A DNA stretch of 64,000 nt, from contig CANDNT010000001.1 of assembly GCA_947387485.1 (NCBI GenBank), forward strand, positions 248,001 through 312,000, written 5' to 3'. The position numbers were made by a program, and so were the translations under genes. This DNA is from Aquimarina rhabdastrellae. GTDB lineage: Bacteria; Bacteroidota; Bacteroidia; Flavobacteriales; Flavobacteriaceae. Of this stretch, positions 43,852 through 53,520 are shown piece after piece (within the stretch, counting starts at the first letter, position 1; each line of letters begins with the position of its first letter). The notes beneath the pieces are model-generated. The model was not told the origin of the DNA. It ran no database searches and saw nothing but the letters and a program-made list of their open reading frames with translations.

Positions 43852-45330
43852 TTATACTATTTTATTGAGAATAGGTATTCTTTTTAAAAGATCATTGATT
43901 TCTCTAGACAAGTTCCCATAATAAACAATACTACCATATACGATTCCTATCACTAAACTTTTTAATGTAATGTTAATTATAGGATGAAACGTAAAATTCC
44001 AGAAATAAAAAGCTAATGTACATCCTGTAATAAGAATAAAAACAATACTAGTTTTATTAGTAAATGGTAACATTCTAAATTTCATTCCTATAAAAAGAAC
44101 TTTCATAGTATTATAACAACATATTGCTATAAATGTCGCTAATGCTGCACCCAGAATCCCAAATTGAGGTATACATAATAAATTAAGTACATATGCAAGT
44201 ATGACTAAGCCTACTCCCATAAATAGAATCACATTATAATATTTTGAATTGTATAAAATTGCATTTGCATTACCTATCAAATTATCATAAAGCTTAGCTG
44301 ATGCTATTAATAGAATCACTCCCATATACAATTCATAACCTTTAGGGATTAAACGATATAGCTCCTCTACATTACAAACAATAAGAATAAATATAAATCC
44401 ACTTACTATAAACAAATTAAGAGAACTACTCTTGTATAACTTATAAAGCTCATCGTGCTTTTTTTCGTTCATCAATTTTGCCGTTATAGGATAGGTTATT
44501 TGATGCATTGCTCTAGATGGAACTGCGATAACACTAGCAATAAAGATTCCGATATTATACACCATAATTTCGCCTATAGGTAAATACTTTTTGATCATTG
44601 CTTTATCAAGATCTATTAACATTACTGCAACAGATCCTGCTATAAGAATCAAAGAAGAATATTTTAATACTTCGACATAATTATTAGGTAATCCTATTTT
44701 AAGCTTCATGCTATTAAAAGAAAACACATACCCCATCAATACTACTGTTCTTAAAACGTAAATTGATACTACTGCATAAACAAAACTATGTACATCTATA
44801 TTTTTAAAATACAAGAGCATTAATAATATAGCAATGATCAATCTATGAAAAACTTCTTTCATCAAATTACCAAATGTACTTTTCATATGTACTTTGGCCA
44901 TCGAAAAAAACAATTCAAAATATGTCATTGCAAAAGCGATAACATAAATCAAACCTCCATATTGTCGAAGTAATTCTTGATCCGACTTTTCTCCACTATC
45001 AAAATATTGAAGAATAATTTCATACCCAAAATATCCAATTGTACCCAAAATCAATGCAATACTGATTGGGAATAACAGCATCATACTAATAAATTTATTT
45101 TGATCTGTCTTATCAGAATAAGCAGAATAAAATTTAATCATTGTATTATGCATCCCAAAAGCCATTAATGGCCATATCATATTAGCCACTGCTAGTAATA
45201 GCGCTATTAGTCCGTTGTATTCTTTACTTAAAAAATTAGGATACAATACCAATGTATTAAGAGCACCTATACCAAAACCGATATAGGTTGTTATCATATT
45301 AACCATAGATTGTTTAATCACTTTTCCCAT
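43852..45330 (-). CDS. polysaccharide flippase (Wzx/MATE-like oligosaccharide transporter)
   Basis: A 492-residue protein with about 14 hydrophobic segments and the start KQSMVNMITTYIGFGIGALNTLVLYPNFLSKEYNGLIALLLAVANMIWPLMAFGMHNTMIKFYS, typical of lipopolysaccharide or O-antigen flippases of the MOP superfamily. It would move a lipid-linked glycan across the cytoplasmic membrane. It is the last gene of a four-gene minus-strand operon (DUF4834, YfhO, glycosyltransferase, flippase), three bases after the glycosyltransferase. Confidence 0.9.
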   Translation of the reverse strand: MGKVIKQSMVNMITTYIGFGIGALNTLVLYPNFLSKEYNGLIALLLAVANMIWPLMAFGMHNTMIKFYSAYSDKTDQNKFISMMLLFPISIALILGTIGYFGYEIILQYFDSGEKSDQELLRQYGGLIYVIAFAMTYFELFFSMAKVHMKSTFGNLMKEVFHRLIIAILLMLLYFKNIDVHSFVYAVVSIYVLRTVVLMGYVFSFNSMKLKIGLPNNYVEVLKYSSLILIAGSVAVMLIDLDKAMIKKYLPIGEIMVYNIGIFIASVIAVPSRAMHQITYPITAKLMNEKKHDELYKLYKSSSLNLFIVSGFIFILIVCNVEELYRLIPKGYELYMGVILLIASAKLYDNLIGNANAILYNSKYYNVILFMGVGLVILAYVLNLLCIPQFGILGAALATFIAICCYNTMKVLFIGMKFRMLPFTNKTSIVFILITGCTLAFYFWNFTFHPIINITLKSLVIGIVYGSIVYYGNLSREINDLLKRIPILNKIV

Positions 45331-45333
45331 GGT

Positions 45334-46617
45334 TTAATATCTTTTAAGCAAACTAGCTAATTTTTTGGTGAGTGCTTTACGACTATATTGTGTAATATTT
45401 CTAGAATGAGTTCCTAATTTACCTTCTTTATATAATTTAAAGTAACTTAAAATAGTCCTTTTTATCTCTTCGTATTCATTATAACGATGACTTATTCCAC
45501 TTTTGGTTTCTTCTATAATTTTAAATATATCAGCTTTGTCTGGACCTATGGCAAAAATAGGTCTTCCAGAAGCCATATATTCAAATAATTTACCTGGTAT
45601 TATACATCTAGTAGCTTCACTATCAATTTCTATAAGTAATAAGACTTGTGAATCATGTTGTATTTGTATAGCCTCATCATGAGGTACATATCCTTTTAAC
45701 TCTAAATATGATGCTAACCCTGCTTCCTTAATTGACTGTATTACTTCTTCACTTACAGTTCCTACCAATTGTAATTTAAATGCTGCTGCAAATGCCTGGT
45801 TTTCATTTATAATGGCTGCAAATGCTTTCCACAACATTTTAGGGTTTCTTTCTGATAATAAGGAACCTATATGAGAAAAGGTAAATTGATCATCTAAGTT
45901 TCCTTTGATCACTTTTTCATCATCATAACCATTTGTAATTACATGAATAGGCCTATCTGTAATTGTTTCAAATTCTTTTTTTGTTGTAAAACTCGTTACA
46001 ATAATATCATCTGCTACAGATAAAACTTCTTTTTCTAGGGTTTTATGTTTTAAGGCTGCGCGTTTACTTAATTTTAATTTATCATGATAACCTATTGTAG
46101 TCCATGGGTCTCTAAAATCTGCATACCAATGTATGTCTAATCCTTTCTTTAACCCTAGGCCTATCAAATGTATACTATGAGGAGGGCCTGTTGTTATTAC
46201 TGTATCTATCCCTTCATTCAACAAATAGTGCTCTAAAAATTTAATCGATGGTTTTACCCATAAAACACGAGCATCTGGAACAAAAAAATTCCCTCTTATA
46301 TAAAGTAATATTCGCTGAATTAATGATTGTTTCTTTTGATCTGCTATAATTCCCGAACTAATACTCTTGGTATTTTTTTTGGAGAATATACTAGCAAATC
46401 GATAAGGTTCATTGATTTTATTCTTAATTACAGTAATTCCATCTGGAATTTCTTTTTCAAATGCCTTATCTATCATAGGATATGTAGGATTTTCTGGCAC
46501 ATAGACAACAGGCTCAATATCAAAATCTCTAAAATATTTTACAAATTTTAACCAGCGCTGTACTCCAGGACCACCAGCTGGCGGCCAATAATATGCTATG
46601 ATAAGAACTTTTTTCAC
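45334..46617 (-). CDS. glycosyltransferase family 4 protein
   Basis: A 427-residue GT-B glycosyltransferase beginning with KKVLIIAYYWPPAGGPGVQRWLKFVKYF at a GTG start. The acceptor domain includes ITTGPPHSIHLIGLGLKK and the donor domain includes IHVITNGYDDEKV, FSHIGSLLSERNPKMLWKAF and PGKLFEYMASGRPIFAIGPDKAD (nucleotide-sugar binding). It likely adds one sugar to a surface glycan exported by the adjacent flippase. The YfhO gene ends 15 bases upstream. Confidence 0.92.
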   Translation of the reverse strand: MKKVLIIAYYWPPAGGPGVQRWLKFVKYFRDFDIEPVVYVPENPTYPMIDKAFEKEIPDGITVIKNKINEPYRFASIFSKKNTKSISSGIIADQKKQSLIQRILLYIRGNFFVPDARVLWVKPSIKFLEHYLLNEGIDTVITTGPPHSIHLIGLGLKKGLDIHWYADFRDPWTTIGYHDKLKLSKRAALKHKTLEKEVLSVADDIIVTSFTTKKEFETITDRPIHVITNGYDDEKVIKGNLDDQFTFSHIGSLLSERNPKMLWKAFAAIINENQAFAAAFKLQLVGTVSEEVIQSIKEAGLASYLELKGYVPHDEAIQIQHDSQVLLLIEIDSEATRCIIPGKLFEYMASGRPIFAIGPDKADIFKIIEETKSGISHRYNEYEEIKRTILSYFKLYKEGKLGTHSRNITQYSRKALTKKLASLLKRY

Positions 46618-46632
46618 CCTACTCCTCTATTT

Positions 46633-49059
46633 TTAATCTTCTTCTCTTTTCTTAAACGTTAAAAATAATGCTCCTAATATCAAGCCTGCTACAATTATCG
46701 AACTAGCTAGCGAAAGACGACTACCAGTTTTTACTACTTGAGGATCAAACTTAAATTCAATTTTATGTGTTCCTGATGGTACCATTAATCCTCTTAAGAT
46801 ATAATCCGTTTGCACATATGGTACTGGATTACCATCTATATAAGCCTGCCATCCATCTGCATAATAAACTTCAGAAAAAACAGCAAAACCATCATTAGTA
46901 TTATTTGAAGTATATACAAGCTGATTAGGTTTATGTGTATCTAATGTAATAGTTGCTAAACTATCTTTTACAAAATTATCTTTATTAATTTCTTTCTTAA
47001 ATTTAGCATTAACAATAGCTACATCTTTTGTTTTAATATCTTTTAATCCTATAATCTCATCATTGGTATTATCTACCCATTTAATCTTTTCTACAAACCA
47101 AGCATTACCATTTGCATACGGGTTTTTCTGAGCATATACTCCTTCTTTGTCTTCTGTTATAATATACTTTGCATTAAGCATATTAAGTATTTCAACCTTA
47201 TTTTGGCTAATATAAAATTCATATAAATCTTGAATCCTACCCAATTTAGCTGCATGATATCCTCCTATAGCATTATGATGATAAGATGCTCTACCAGAAT
47301 TAAACGGATCTACAGTAAGGTCAAATACTCTATAATGTCCTTTATCTTTTAATATCTCTGTATCTGCTAGATTAGCAGGAAATGTGTTATTGTATTGACG
47401 TGCTGTGATAAAATTATCATCATTTACATATTTGCGATCTATACTTACCAAATCAAACACTATCAATATTCCTAGAATTACAAATAATATTGTTTGTTTT
47501 AATTTATCTTTTAAAAATAACCAACAGCTTCCTGCTACCAATAATACCAAAATCAATGCTCTTAAAGTATCGGCTGTAAACATAGCAATTCGATCTTCTC
47601 TCAATGCTCTCATAAGTTTCATACCAAAACCTTCTATCAATCTAGCATCATTAGGTCCAGAGAAACTAAACAGTACTGTTTTAAACAATAAAAAGATTAA
47701 TGCCAATCCACCTACAATGGCTGTACTATATTTTAATGCTTTAAATTTTTCTTCTTTAGTTACCTCGTTACTTAAGAATTTTTGCATACCTACAATTCCC
47801 AAGATAGGTAAACACAATTCGATTATCACTTGTATTGAAGAAACTGCTCTAAACTTATCGTATAACGGAACATAGTTGATAAAGAATCGTGTCAAAAACT
47901 CAAAATTACGTCCCCATGACAACAATAATGTTAAGATAACACCACCTACTATCCAATATTTTAAACGTCCTTTTATTAAAAATAATGCCAATACAAACAT
48001 AAAAATCACAACGGCACCTATATAAGCAGGTGCTCCTATAAATGTTTGGTCACCCCAATAAGTTGGTGCACTAGCTATATAATATGAGGCTTCTTTTGGA
48101 GATGCTCCTGCAACCAATAATTCTTTATAAAAACTAGAATCTTTATCTAGAGTTTCAGAACTTGATCCTCCCATAAACCTAGGAATAAACAAATTAAATG
48201 TTTCTAAGATTCCATAACTATATTCTGTAATATAGTTATAATCTAATCCCTTAGATTCTTTAGGTGTACCATTAGCATTAATTGTCAATTCACTCTTACC
48301 TCTTGTACTAAACTGTGAATACTCTTTTGTAGCTAATATATTAGTAGCATTAAGCCCTACAGCAAATAGAACTCCTATAATCATCACTGCTATCGCTTTA
48401 AAAAATGAAGGCAATTCTTTCTTTTTAAAAGCTTCTATTGCATATACTATACCTAATACAACCACCAACAATAATAAGTAGTACGTCATCTGGAAGTGAT
48501 TTGCTACGAGCTCTAAGGCCATTGCAAGGGTAAATAAAATACCACCCCATAAATACTTATTTCTAAAGGTTAATATAATTCCGCTCAAAACCAGAGGCAT
48601 ATACCCTATTGCATGCGCTTTTGCATTGTGACCAACACCCAAAATAATAATGTAATAGGTTGAAAAACCAAAAGCCAAACTTCCTAGAAAAGCTAATCTA
48701 TAATCAACTTTTAATACCAATAACAAGACATAAAAACCTATAAAATAAAGAAATAAATAATCGGCTGGTCTAGGTAAAAAACGAATAAGCCTATCCAACT
48801 TCTTGATATAATTATGTGGATATTGTGCTCCTAATTGATACGTAGGCATCCCTCCAAAAGCATTATCTGCCCAATAAGGATCTTCTCCTACAGTAGCTCT
48901 ATAATCTGTTTGTTGCTTTGCCATCCCTATATATTGGATAATATCTGATTGTGCTATTTTCTCTCCTTTAAGTACAGGTGAGAAATATGCTACAGAAGCA
49001 ATTATAAATCCTAAAATAACTAGAAGGTGTGGTAAAATTTTCTTTATAGATGGTATCAT
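46633..49059 (-). CDS. YfhO-family polytopic membrane protein
   Basis: An 808-residue protein with about 13 membrane helices and large extracytoplasmic loops. The first loop holds GEKIAQSDIIQYIGMAKQQTDYRATVGEDPYWADNAFGGMPTYQ, and the C-terminal soluble part has the family-typical FSEVYYADGWQAYIDGNPVPYVQTDYILRGLMVPSGTHKIEFKFDP before a last helix. YfhO proteins resemble GT-C glycosyltransferases and are linked to glycosylation of lipoteichoic acids in Bacillus; the substrate in this phylum is unknown. The context with a glycosyltransferase and a flippase supports surface-glycan modification. Confidence 0.92.
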   Translation of the reverse strand: MIPSIKKILPHLLVILGFIIASVAYFSPVLKGEKIAQSDIIQYIGMAKQQTDYRATVGEDPYWADNAFGGMPTYQLGAQYPHNYIKKLDRLIRFLPRPADYLFLYFIGFYVLLLVLKVDYRLAFLGSLAFGFSTYYIIILGVGHNAKAHAIGYMPLVLSGIILTFRNKYLWGGILFTLAMALELVANHFQMTYYLLLLVVVLGIVYAIEAFKKKELPSFFKAIAVMIIGVLFAVGLNATNILATKEYSQFSTRGKSELTINANGTPKESKGLDYNYITEYSYGILETFNLFIPRFMGGSSSETLDKDSSFYKELLVAGASPKEASYYIASAPTYWGDQTFIGAPAYIGAVVIFMFVLALFLIKGRLKYWIVGGVILTLLLSWGRNFEFLTRFFINYVPLYDKFRAVSSIQVIIELCLPILGIVGMQKFLSNEVTKEEKFKALKYSTAIVGGLALIFLLFKTVLFSFSGPNDARLIEGFGMKLMRALREDRIAMFTADTLRALILVLLVAGSCWLFLKDKLKQTILFVILGILIVFDLVSIDRKYVNDDNFITARQYNNTFPANLADTEILKDKGHYRVFDLTVDPFNSGRASYHHNAIGGYHAAKLGRIQDLYEFYISQNKVEILNMLNAKYIITEDKEGVYAQKNPYANGNAWFVEKIKWVDNTNDEIIGLKDIKTKDVAIVNAKFKKEINKDNFVKDSLATITLDTHKPNQLVYTSNNTNDGFAVFSEVYYADGWQAYIDGNPVPYVQTDYILRGLMVPSGTHKIEFKFDPQVVKTGSRLSLASSIIVAGLILGALFLTFKKREED

Positions 49060-49083
49060 GAATAGTATATTACAAGGTATAAT

Positions 49084-49362
49084 TTAGTCTATTTCTTCAA
49101 AGTCGATATATTCTCCTACCGTTTTCTTTGACGAAGATGTAGTATGTGATTGTTTATCCAAACTCACTTCACCTTCTTTTGATTTGGGTTGCTGTTGCTG
49201 ATTAAATTGATCAAATTGTTGTCCAAAACGTTCTCCTGCCTTCTTTACAATATACTTGAACAATAGAGGACCAAAAAATCGCGTTATGATCTTTAGTCCA
49301 TAATAGATCAATAAAATGATAAGTATAATTTTTACTACTCCAGTAAACGATGCGTATTGCAT
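49084..49362 (-). CDS. DUF4834-type small membrane protein
   Basis: ATG at 49362 (MQYASFTGVVKIILIILLIYYGLKIITRFF) is preferred over the longer frame to 49392. The 92-residue protein has one membrane helix, a short FGPLLFKYIVKKAGERFGQQFDQF segment, a Gln/Lys-rich linker and an acidic end (VGEYIDFEEID), which matches DUF4834 proteins as I remember them. The function is unknown. It starts the operon with yfhO (24-base gap). Confidence 0.82.
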   Translation of the reverse strand: MQYASFTGVVKIILIILLIYYGLKIITRFFGPLLFKYIVKKAGERFGQQFDQFNQQQQPKSKEGEVSLDKQSHTTSSSKKTVGEYIDFEEID

Positions 49363-49434
49363 ATTTTTTTTTCCAAAAATAAGGAACTCCAATCATAATT
49401 AAAGAACCTAATCTTAAAAAATAATAAATTCAGC

Positions 49435-49442
49435 TATCTTTG
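49435..49442 (+). promoter_or_regulatory. -7 promoter element (TATCTTTG)
   Basis: A TAnnTTTG match 19 bases before the ATG of the outer-membrane protein gene; no clear -33 TTTG. Confidence 0.4.
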
Positions 49443-49461
49443 AATCCAAATCCAAATACCT

Positions 49462-51135
49462 ATGAACATTAAATATATATTTTGTTGCCTTTATATATTT
49501 TTTATAAGTATATCTATACATGCACAATACACCGAAAAGATCAATACAAATCGACCTGGAACGTCTATTGGTGCATTCTCTGTAGGAAATAATGTTTTAC
49601 AATTTGAAGCAGGATTATTGTATGATAAACAAAAACATAATCTACTCAATACTAAAACTAGTGGATTTGAACTTGAATACGCTGCTCGTTATGGTGCTTT
49701 TATAGAACAACTTGAAGTAAGTTTAACGGGTAGTTTTAGAACCGAAACTGTAAAATTTCCACGTGGTGGCGGAGAAGAAAAAATTAGACAAACAAATTTT
49801 AGGGTAAACACTTTGGGTGCAAAATACCTGATCTACGATCCTTATAAAAATCCTAAAAAAGATTCTGTTAATTTAAATAGCTGGAAAGCACAACATAAAT
49901 TTAAATGGAAAACCTTAATTCCGGCCGTATCTGTTTATGCTGGAGCTAACTTTATTACTTCAGATAATCCTTTTACATTTGAAACGGATGCTTCAATTAG
50001 TCCAAAGATTGTCATTTCTGCTCAAAACAATTGGTCAGTATATAGTGGTAATTGGGTTTTGGTTACCAATTTAATCATTGATAAAATTACTACAGATGCG
50101 CCTACTTATGGATGGATTATAACAGGAACTCACACTTTTAATGAAAAATGGGCTGCTTTTGCCGAATACCATGGCCAAAAAAGCGATTTTTATAGTGATG
50201 ATGTTTTTAGAGTTGGTGGTGCATACCTTTTTAATGATAATATTCAATTAGATGCTAATATTGCTACTAACTTTAAAGATACTCCGTCTAGATTTAACTT
50301 TAGTATAGGAGGAGCTTACCGATTTGACTGGCATAAAAAAGATGAAATCATTGAACAAGAAGGGTTAGAATCTGGTATTAAGAAAGATGAAGAGCTTGAG
50401 GGGAATGAAGAAAATGAGGGTGAAGAGGATGAAGAAAACAAGGATACTGATGAAAATACTGAAGATGATGAACTAGAAGAAGGTGAAGAAAAAGAACAAA
50501 AAAGAGCTAAAAATGACTTTATCAATCAGTTTGAAAATGATAGCATACGATCAAATATTGATCAAGAATTAGATGCTAAACGTACTGAGTTACGTCTTGA
50601 AAGAGAACGTAAAGAACAAGAAAAAGTTGATAAAAAAGAAGAGAAAAAACGTCGTAAAGAAGAGAAAAAACGACTAAAACAAGAGGCTAAAGACGCTAAG
50701 AAAGCAGAAAAAGAAGCTCGTAAAGAAGAAAAACGTAAACAAAAGCTTATTGATGAAATCGATGCCGAGCTAGATGCTATAGAAGAAAAAGAAGGCAAAA
50801 AAGAAGAAAAAACTGATCAAGAGATTGAAGCCGAACTGGATAAATTAGAAAAAGATTCTAATGCAGAACTAGAAAGTATTGACAAAGAGCTTGAAGCTTT
50901 AGAAAATGAGTTTTTATCTGAAAAAGAGCGAGAAAAAAGTACCGTTGATAAAGCCGAAGAAAAACGTAAGAAAGAAGCCGAAAAGGCTCGTAAAAAAGCT
51001 GAAAAACGTAAGCGAAAAGAAGAAAAAGCTAGAAGAAAGGCCGAAGAAAAAAGACGCAAAGCGGAAGAGAAACGACGTAAAAAAGAAGAAAAACTAAAAC
51101 AAAAAGAGCAAGAAGAACAAGGAGATGACAATTAA
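49462..51135 (+). CDS. MetA-like outer-membrane barrel protein with very long charged C-terminal tail
   Basis: A 557-residue exported protein (signal peptide to about residue 20, SIHAQ). Residues 21-290 form an outer-membrane barrel of the phenol-degradation MetA-pathway/transporter type: INTNRPGTSIGAFSVGNNVLQFEAGLLYD at the start and FNFSIGGAYRFDW closing the barrel. The remaining ~265 residues are almost only Glu, Lys, Arg, Asp and Ala: an acidic block (about 295-345) and then E/K/R helix with blocks such as KKRRKEEKKRLKQEAKDAKK, expected to form a single stable alpha helix or coiled coil. Barrels of this family usually end with the last strand. A terminator follows closely. Confidence 0.85.
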   Translation: MNIKYIFCCLYIFFISISIHAQYTEKINTNRPGTSIGAFSVGNNVLQFEAGLLYDKQKHNLLNTKTSGFELEYAARYGAFIEQLEVSLTGSFRTETVKFPRGGGEEKIRQTNFRVNTLGAKYLIYDPYKNPKKDSVNLNSWKAQHKFKWKTLIPAVSVYAGANFITSDNPFTFETDASISPKIVISAQNNWSVYSGNWVLVTNLIIDKITTDAPTYGWIITGTHTFNEKWAAFAEYHGQKSDFYSDDVFRVGGAYLFNDNIQLDANIATNFKDTPSRFNFSIGGAYRFDWHKKDEIIEQEGLESGIKKDEELEGNEENEGEEDEENKDTDENTEDDELEEGEEKEQKRAKNDFINQFENDSIRSNIDQELDAKRTELRLERERKEQEKVDKKEEKKRRKEEKKRLKQEAKDAKKAEKEARKEEKRKQKLIDEIDAELDAIEEKEGKKEEKTDQEIEAELDKLEKDSNAELESIDKELEALENEFLSEKEREKSTVDKAEEKRKKEAEKARKKAEKRKRKEEKARRKAEEKRRKAEEKRRKKEEKLKQKEQEEQGDDN

Positions 51136-51140
51136 TAACA

Positions 51141-51172
51141 AAAAAGGATTTGATTAAGTTCAAATCCTTTTT
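51141..51172 (+). terminator. intrinsic terminator
   Basis: AAAAAGGATTTGA pairs perfectly with TCAAATCCTTTTT around a 6-nt loop, five bases past the stop codon of the outer-membrane protein gene. Confidence 0.9.
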
Positions 51173-51193
51173 AATAATTTGATAAAACCGTTT

Positions 51194-51201
51194 TATATTT
51201 G
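51194..51201 (+). promoter_or_regulatory. -7 promoter element (TATATTTG)
   Basis: An exact TAnnTTTG match 24 bases before the ATG of the GNAT-like gene. TTTG at 51178-51181 is too close to serve as a standard -33 element. Confidence 0.45.
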
Positions 51202-51225
51202 TCACAGCTTTAGTTTAATAAATAT

Positions 51226-52344
51226 ATGATCAACATAAAAGAAATTACTTCTAAAGGGGATTTAACAAAGTTTGTTAAGTTTCCTTTTCATTTATATAAA
51301 GATTCACCTTACTACGTACCTCCTATTATAAAAGAGGAACTAGAAAGTATGGATCCTAAAAAGAATCCTGTTTTTAAAAATGCTCAAGCCGCATTCTTTC
51401 TTGCGTATAGAAATAATGAAATCGTAGGTAGAATTGCAGCTATCATTAATTGGATTGAAGTTAATGATCAGCAAAAACCTAAAGTTAGGTTTGGCTGGTT
51501 TGATGTTATTGATGATATAGAAGTAACCAAAGCTTTATTAGATAGAGTTGCTCAATACGGTAAAGATCATGGATTATCTTTTATGGAAGGTCCTGTTGGT
51601 TTTTCTAATATGGATAAAGCTGGTTTGCTTATCAAAGGTTTTGAAGAGCTAAATACTATGATCACATGGTATAATCACTCATATTACCAAAAGCATATGG
51701 AAGCTCTAGGAATGCAAGATGCAGCGACCTGGGTAGAATATCGTATCAAAACTCCTGATACAATAAAAGATAAAGTACTTAAGTTCTCTAAAATCATTCA
51801 GGATCGTTATGAGCTAAAACTACTTAAATTCAAGAAAAATAGCGAGATTTTACCCTATGTAGACGATATGTTTGACTTATTAAATAAAACCTATAGCGTT
51901 TTACAAACTTTCGTTCCTATTCAGCAATATCAAATTGAGATGTACAAAAATAAATACATCCAATATATCAATCCCGATTATATTACTTGTGTCGCTGATA
52001 AATCTGGTAAGTTAATTGCTTTTGCTATAGTAATGCCATCTTTTTCTAAGGCGCTCAAAAAGATGAACGGAAAAATGTTCCCTCTTGGCTTTTTACACCT
52101 TTTAAAAGCACAACGTAAAAACGATACTGCTGCTTTTTATCTTATTGGTGTTGATCCTCAATATCAAAATAAAGGAATTACAGCTTTGATTTTTAAAGAG
52201 ATGAATGAAACATTTTTAAGAAACGGAATTAAAACTGTAGAAACCAATCCAGAATTAGAAGAAAACAAAGCTATTCAAGCTTTATGGAATGGTTATGAGC
52301 ATGAAATGCATAAAATGAGAAGGACTTACAAAAAAGATATTTAA
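51226..52344 (+). CDS. GNAT-fold acyltransferase-like protein (often mislabelled GTP cyclohydrolase)
   Basis: A 372-residue cytosolic protein. The N-terminal domain (FVKFPFHLYKDSPYYVPPIIKEELESMDPKKNPVF ... AAFFLAYRNNEIVGRIAAIIN) and the C-terminal part (AAFYLIGVDPQYQNKGITALIFKEMNETFLRNGIKTVETNPELEENKAIQALW) both show GNAT-type folds; the Q-x-x-x-G-I/G loop of the second is the probable acetyl-CoA site. Relatives are known as uncharacterised two-domain N-acetyltransferases. No GTP cyclohydrolase motif is present. The substrate is unknown and the neighbours give no hint. Confidence 0.75.
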   Translation: MINIKEITSKGDLTKFVKFPFHLYKDSPYYVPPIIKEELESMDPKKNPVFKNAQAAFFLAYRNNEIVGRIAAIINWIEVNDQQKPKVRFGWFDVIDDIEVTKALLDRVAQYGKDHGLSFMEGPVGFSNMDKAGLLIKGFEELNTMITWYNHSYYQKHMEALGMQDAATWVEYRIKTPDTIKDKVLKFSKIIQDRYELKLLKFKKNSEILPYVDDMFDLLNKTYSVLQTFVPIQQYQIEMYKNKYIQYINPDYITCVADKSGKLIAFAIVMPSFSKALKKMNGKMFPLGFLHLLKAQRKNDTAAFYLIGVDPQYQNKGITALIFKEMNETFLRNGIKTVETNPELEENKAIQALWNGYEHEMHKMRRTYKKDI

Positions 52345-52370
52345 TCAATGCTTCTATTTAAACTCATAAA

Positions 52371-52400
52371 AAAAGCACTTAATTTAAATTAAGTGCTTTT
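52371..52400. terminator. bidirectional terminator, perfect 30-bp palindrome
   Basis: AAAAGCACTTAATTT followed directly by its reverse complement, between the convergent genes ending at 52344 (+) and 52421 (-). T-rich sequence follows on both sides. Confidence 0.85.
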
Positions 52401-52420
52401 CATTTTTTATACTAAAAGAA

Positions 52421-53479
52421 CTAGTCTTTTTGTTCTTTATTAAAATATACCAAGTAGTAATACATTTGTTTTTCTTCGTCCCATCCTTTTTCTACAAACT
52501 TTTCTGCAGATTCTGGATTAATAAAATCCATTTTAATTTGAATGTTAGTATCCAAATTAATGGTATTCTTCATTTTCTTTCTTGCAGCAGATACCGCAGA
52601 GTTTGCTATAGGGAAAGAAGTTAAATCTTCTATTTGATATTTAGGTGCTTTTTCAACTTTGTAATGCTTAAATTCTGGTATCAACTCAGGATTATCAATT
52701 ACTTCGTTTAAGAAATTGCTTTCCTCAAATTCGTCATTCTTTGCAAAATAATTAACCGAACGATTCATAAACATTACCTCTTCTTTTTTATCTTCTGCTG
52801 GTAATACTACGTCTTTTGCAAAATCTTCGCAAAACTTCATGTATTTCTTTGTTTGGAAATTAGCATCAACAAATGCAGAAACACCTAAAAAATGTTCTAA
52901 CCAATATTTTGTATCATATCGGTTTGAATCTATAGATAATACTTTATACCCTTCTTCTTTTTTGAAATTAAAAATTAAACAACCTTTATCTAGTTTATTA
53001 AGGTTAACTCCTTGTTGTAAAACTAATTCAAGGTTAGATCCGTTTTCTTCAAATTGAAGATAATCGTATTTTAATTCCGATTTAAATATTCCTATTGCCG
53101 AAACCTTTTCATTATCAATAGAAACATTTTCTAAATACGTCACATATAACTCACCACTTTTTATATGAGGGTGTTGAGATTGCTCATACAATAAAGCTCC
53201 AATTCGCTTTGATTGCTCATGTATTGTAGACGGATTATCAAATACATCAGATGCAATTTTGTACAACGGATTAAACTCTATATCTGCTTCATGAGTAAAC
53301 TGGTAATAGTTTTCTTCTTTATCTCTAAATGGTTTAAAGAAATATTCTTTTAACAAAGCTATTAATTCATCATTAAGCGTATATGGCGCATTTGATAAAA
53401 AAATATTCTCGTTCCTACTCTTATTTCCTATTTTATGTACAGATAAGGATTCAAATTGTGTACTATATAAATTTATCAT
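52421..53479 (-). CDS. nucleoid-associated protein (NdpA/YejK family)
   Basis: A 352-residue cytosolic protein. It begins with SLSVHKIGNKSRNENIFLSNAPYTLNDELIALLKEYFFKPF and contains the family blocks HPHIKSGELYVTYLENVSIDNEKVSAIGIFKSE and NRYDTKYWLEHFLGVSAFVDANFQTKKYMKFCEDFAKDVV. Members bind DNA or associate with the nucleoid; the precise role is poorly known. The gene is convergent with the GNAT-like gene and 41 bases downstream of the PRiA4_ORF3-like gene. Confidence 0.88.
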   Translation of the reverse strand: MINLYSTQFESLSVHKIGNKSRNENIFLSNAPYTLNDELIALLKEYFFKPFRDKEENYYQFTHEADIEFNPLYKIASDVFDNPSTIHEQSKRIGALLYEQSQHPHIKSGELYVTYLENVSIDNEKVSAIGIFKSELKYDYLQFEENGSNLELVLQQGVNLNKLDKGCLIFNFKKEEGYKVLSIDSNRYDTKYWLEHFLGVSAFVDANFQTKKYMKFCEDFAKDVVLPAEDKKEEVMFMNRSVNYFAKNDEFEESNFLNEVIDNPELIPEFKHYKVEKAPKYQIEDLTSFPIANSAVSAARKKMKNTINLDTNIQIKMDFINPESAEKFVEKGWDEEKQMYYYLVYFNKEQKD

Positions 53480-53520
53480 CTATTTCTTTCCTCTTAAATC
53501 TTTTATATTCTTAACTTTTT

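Noticed and set aside
50316-51131. Several long Ser/Phe-rich antisense reading frames
   Set aside because: They mirror the GAA/AAA-rich codons of the charged tail of the outer-membrane protein; their composition is an artefact of low complexity.
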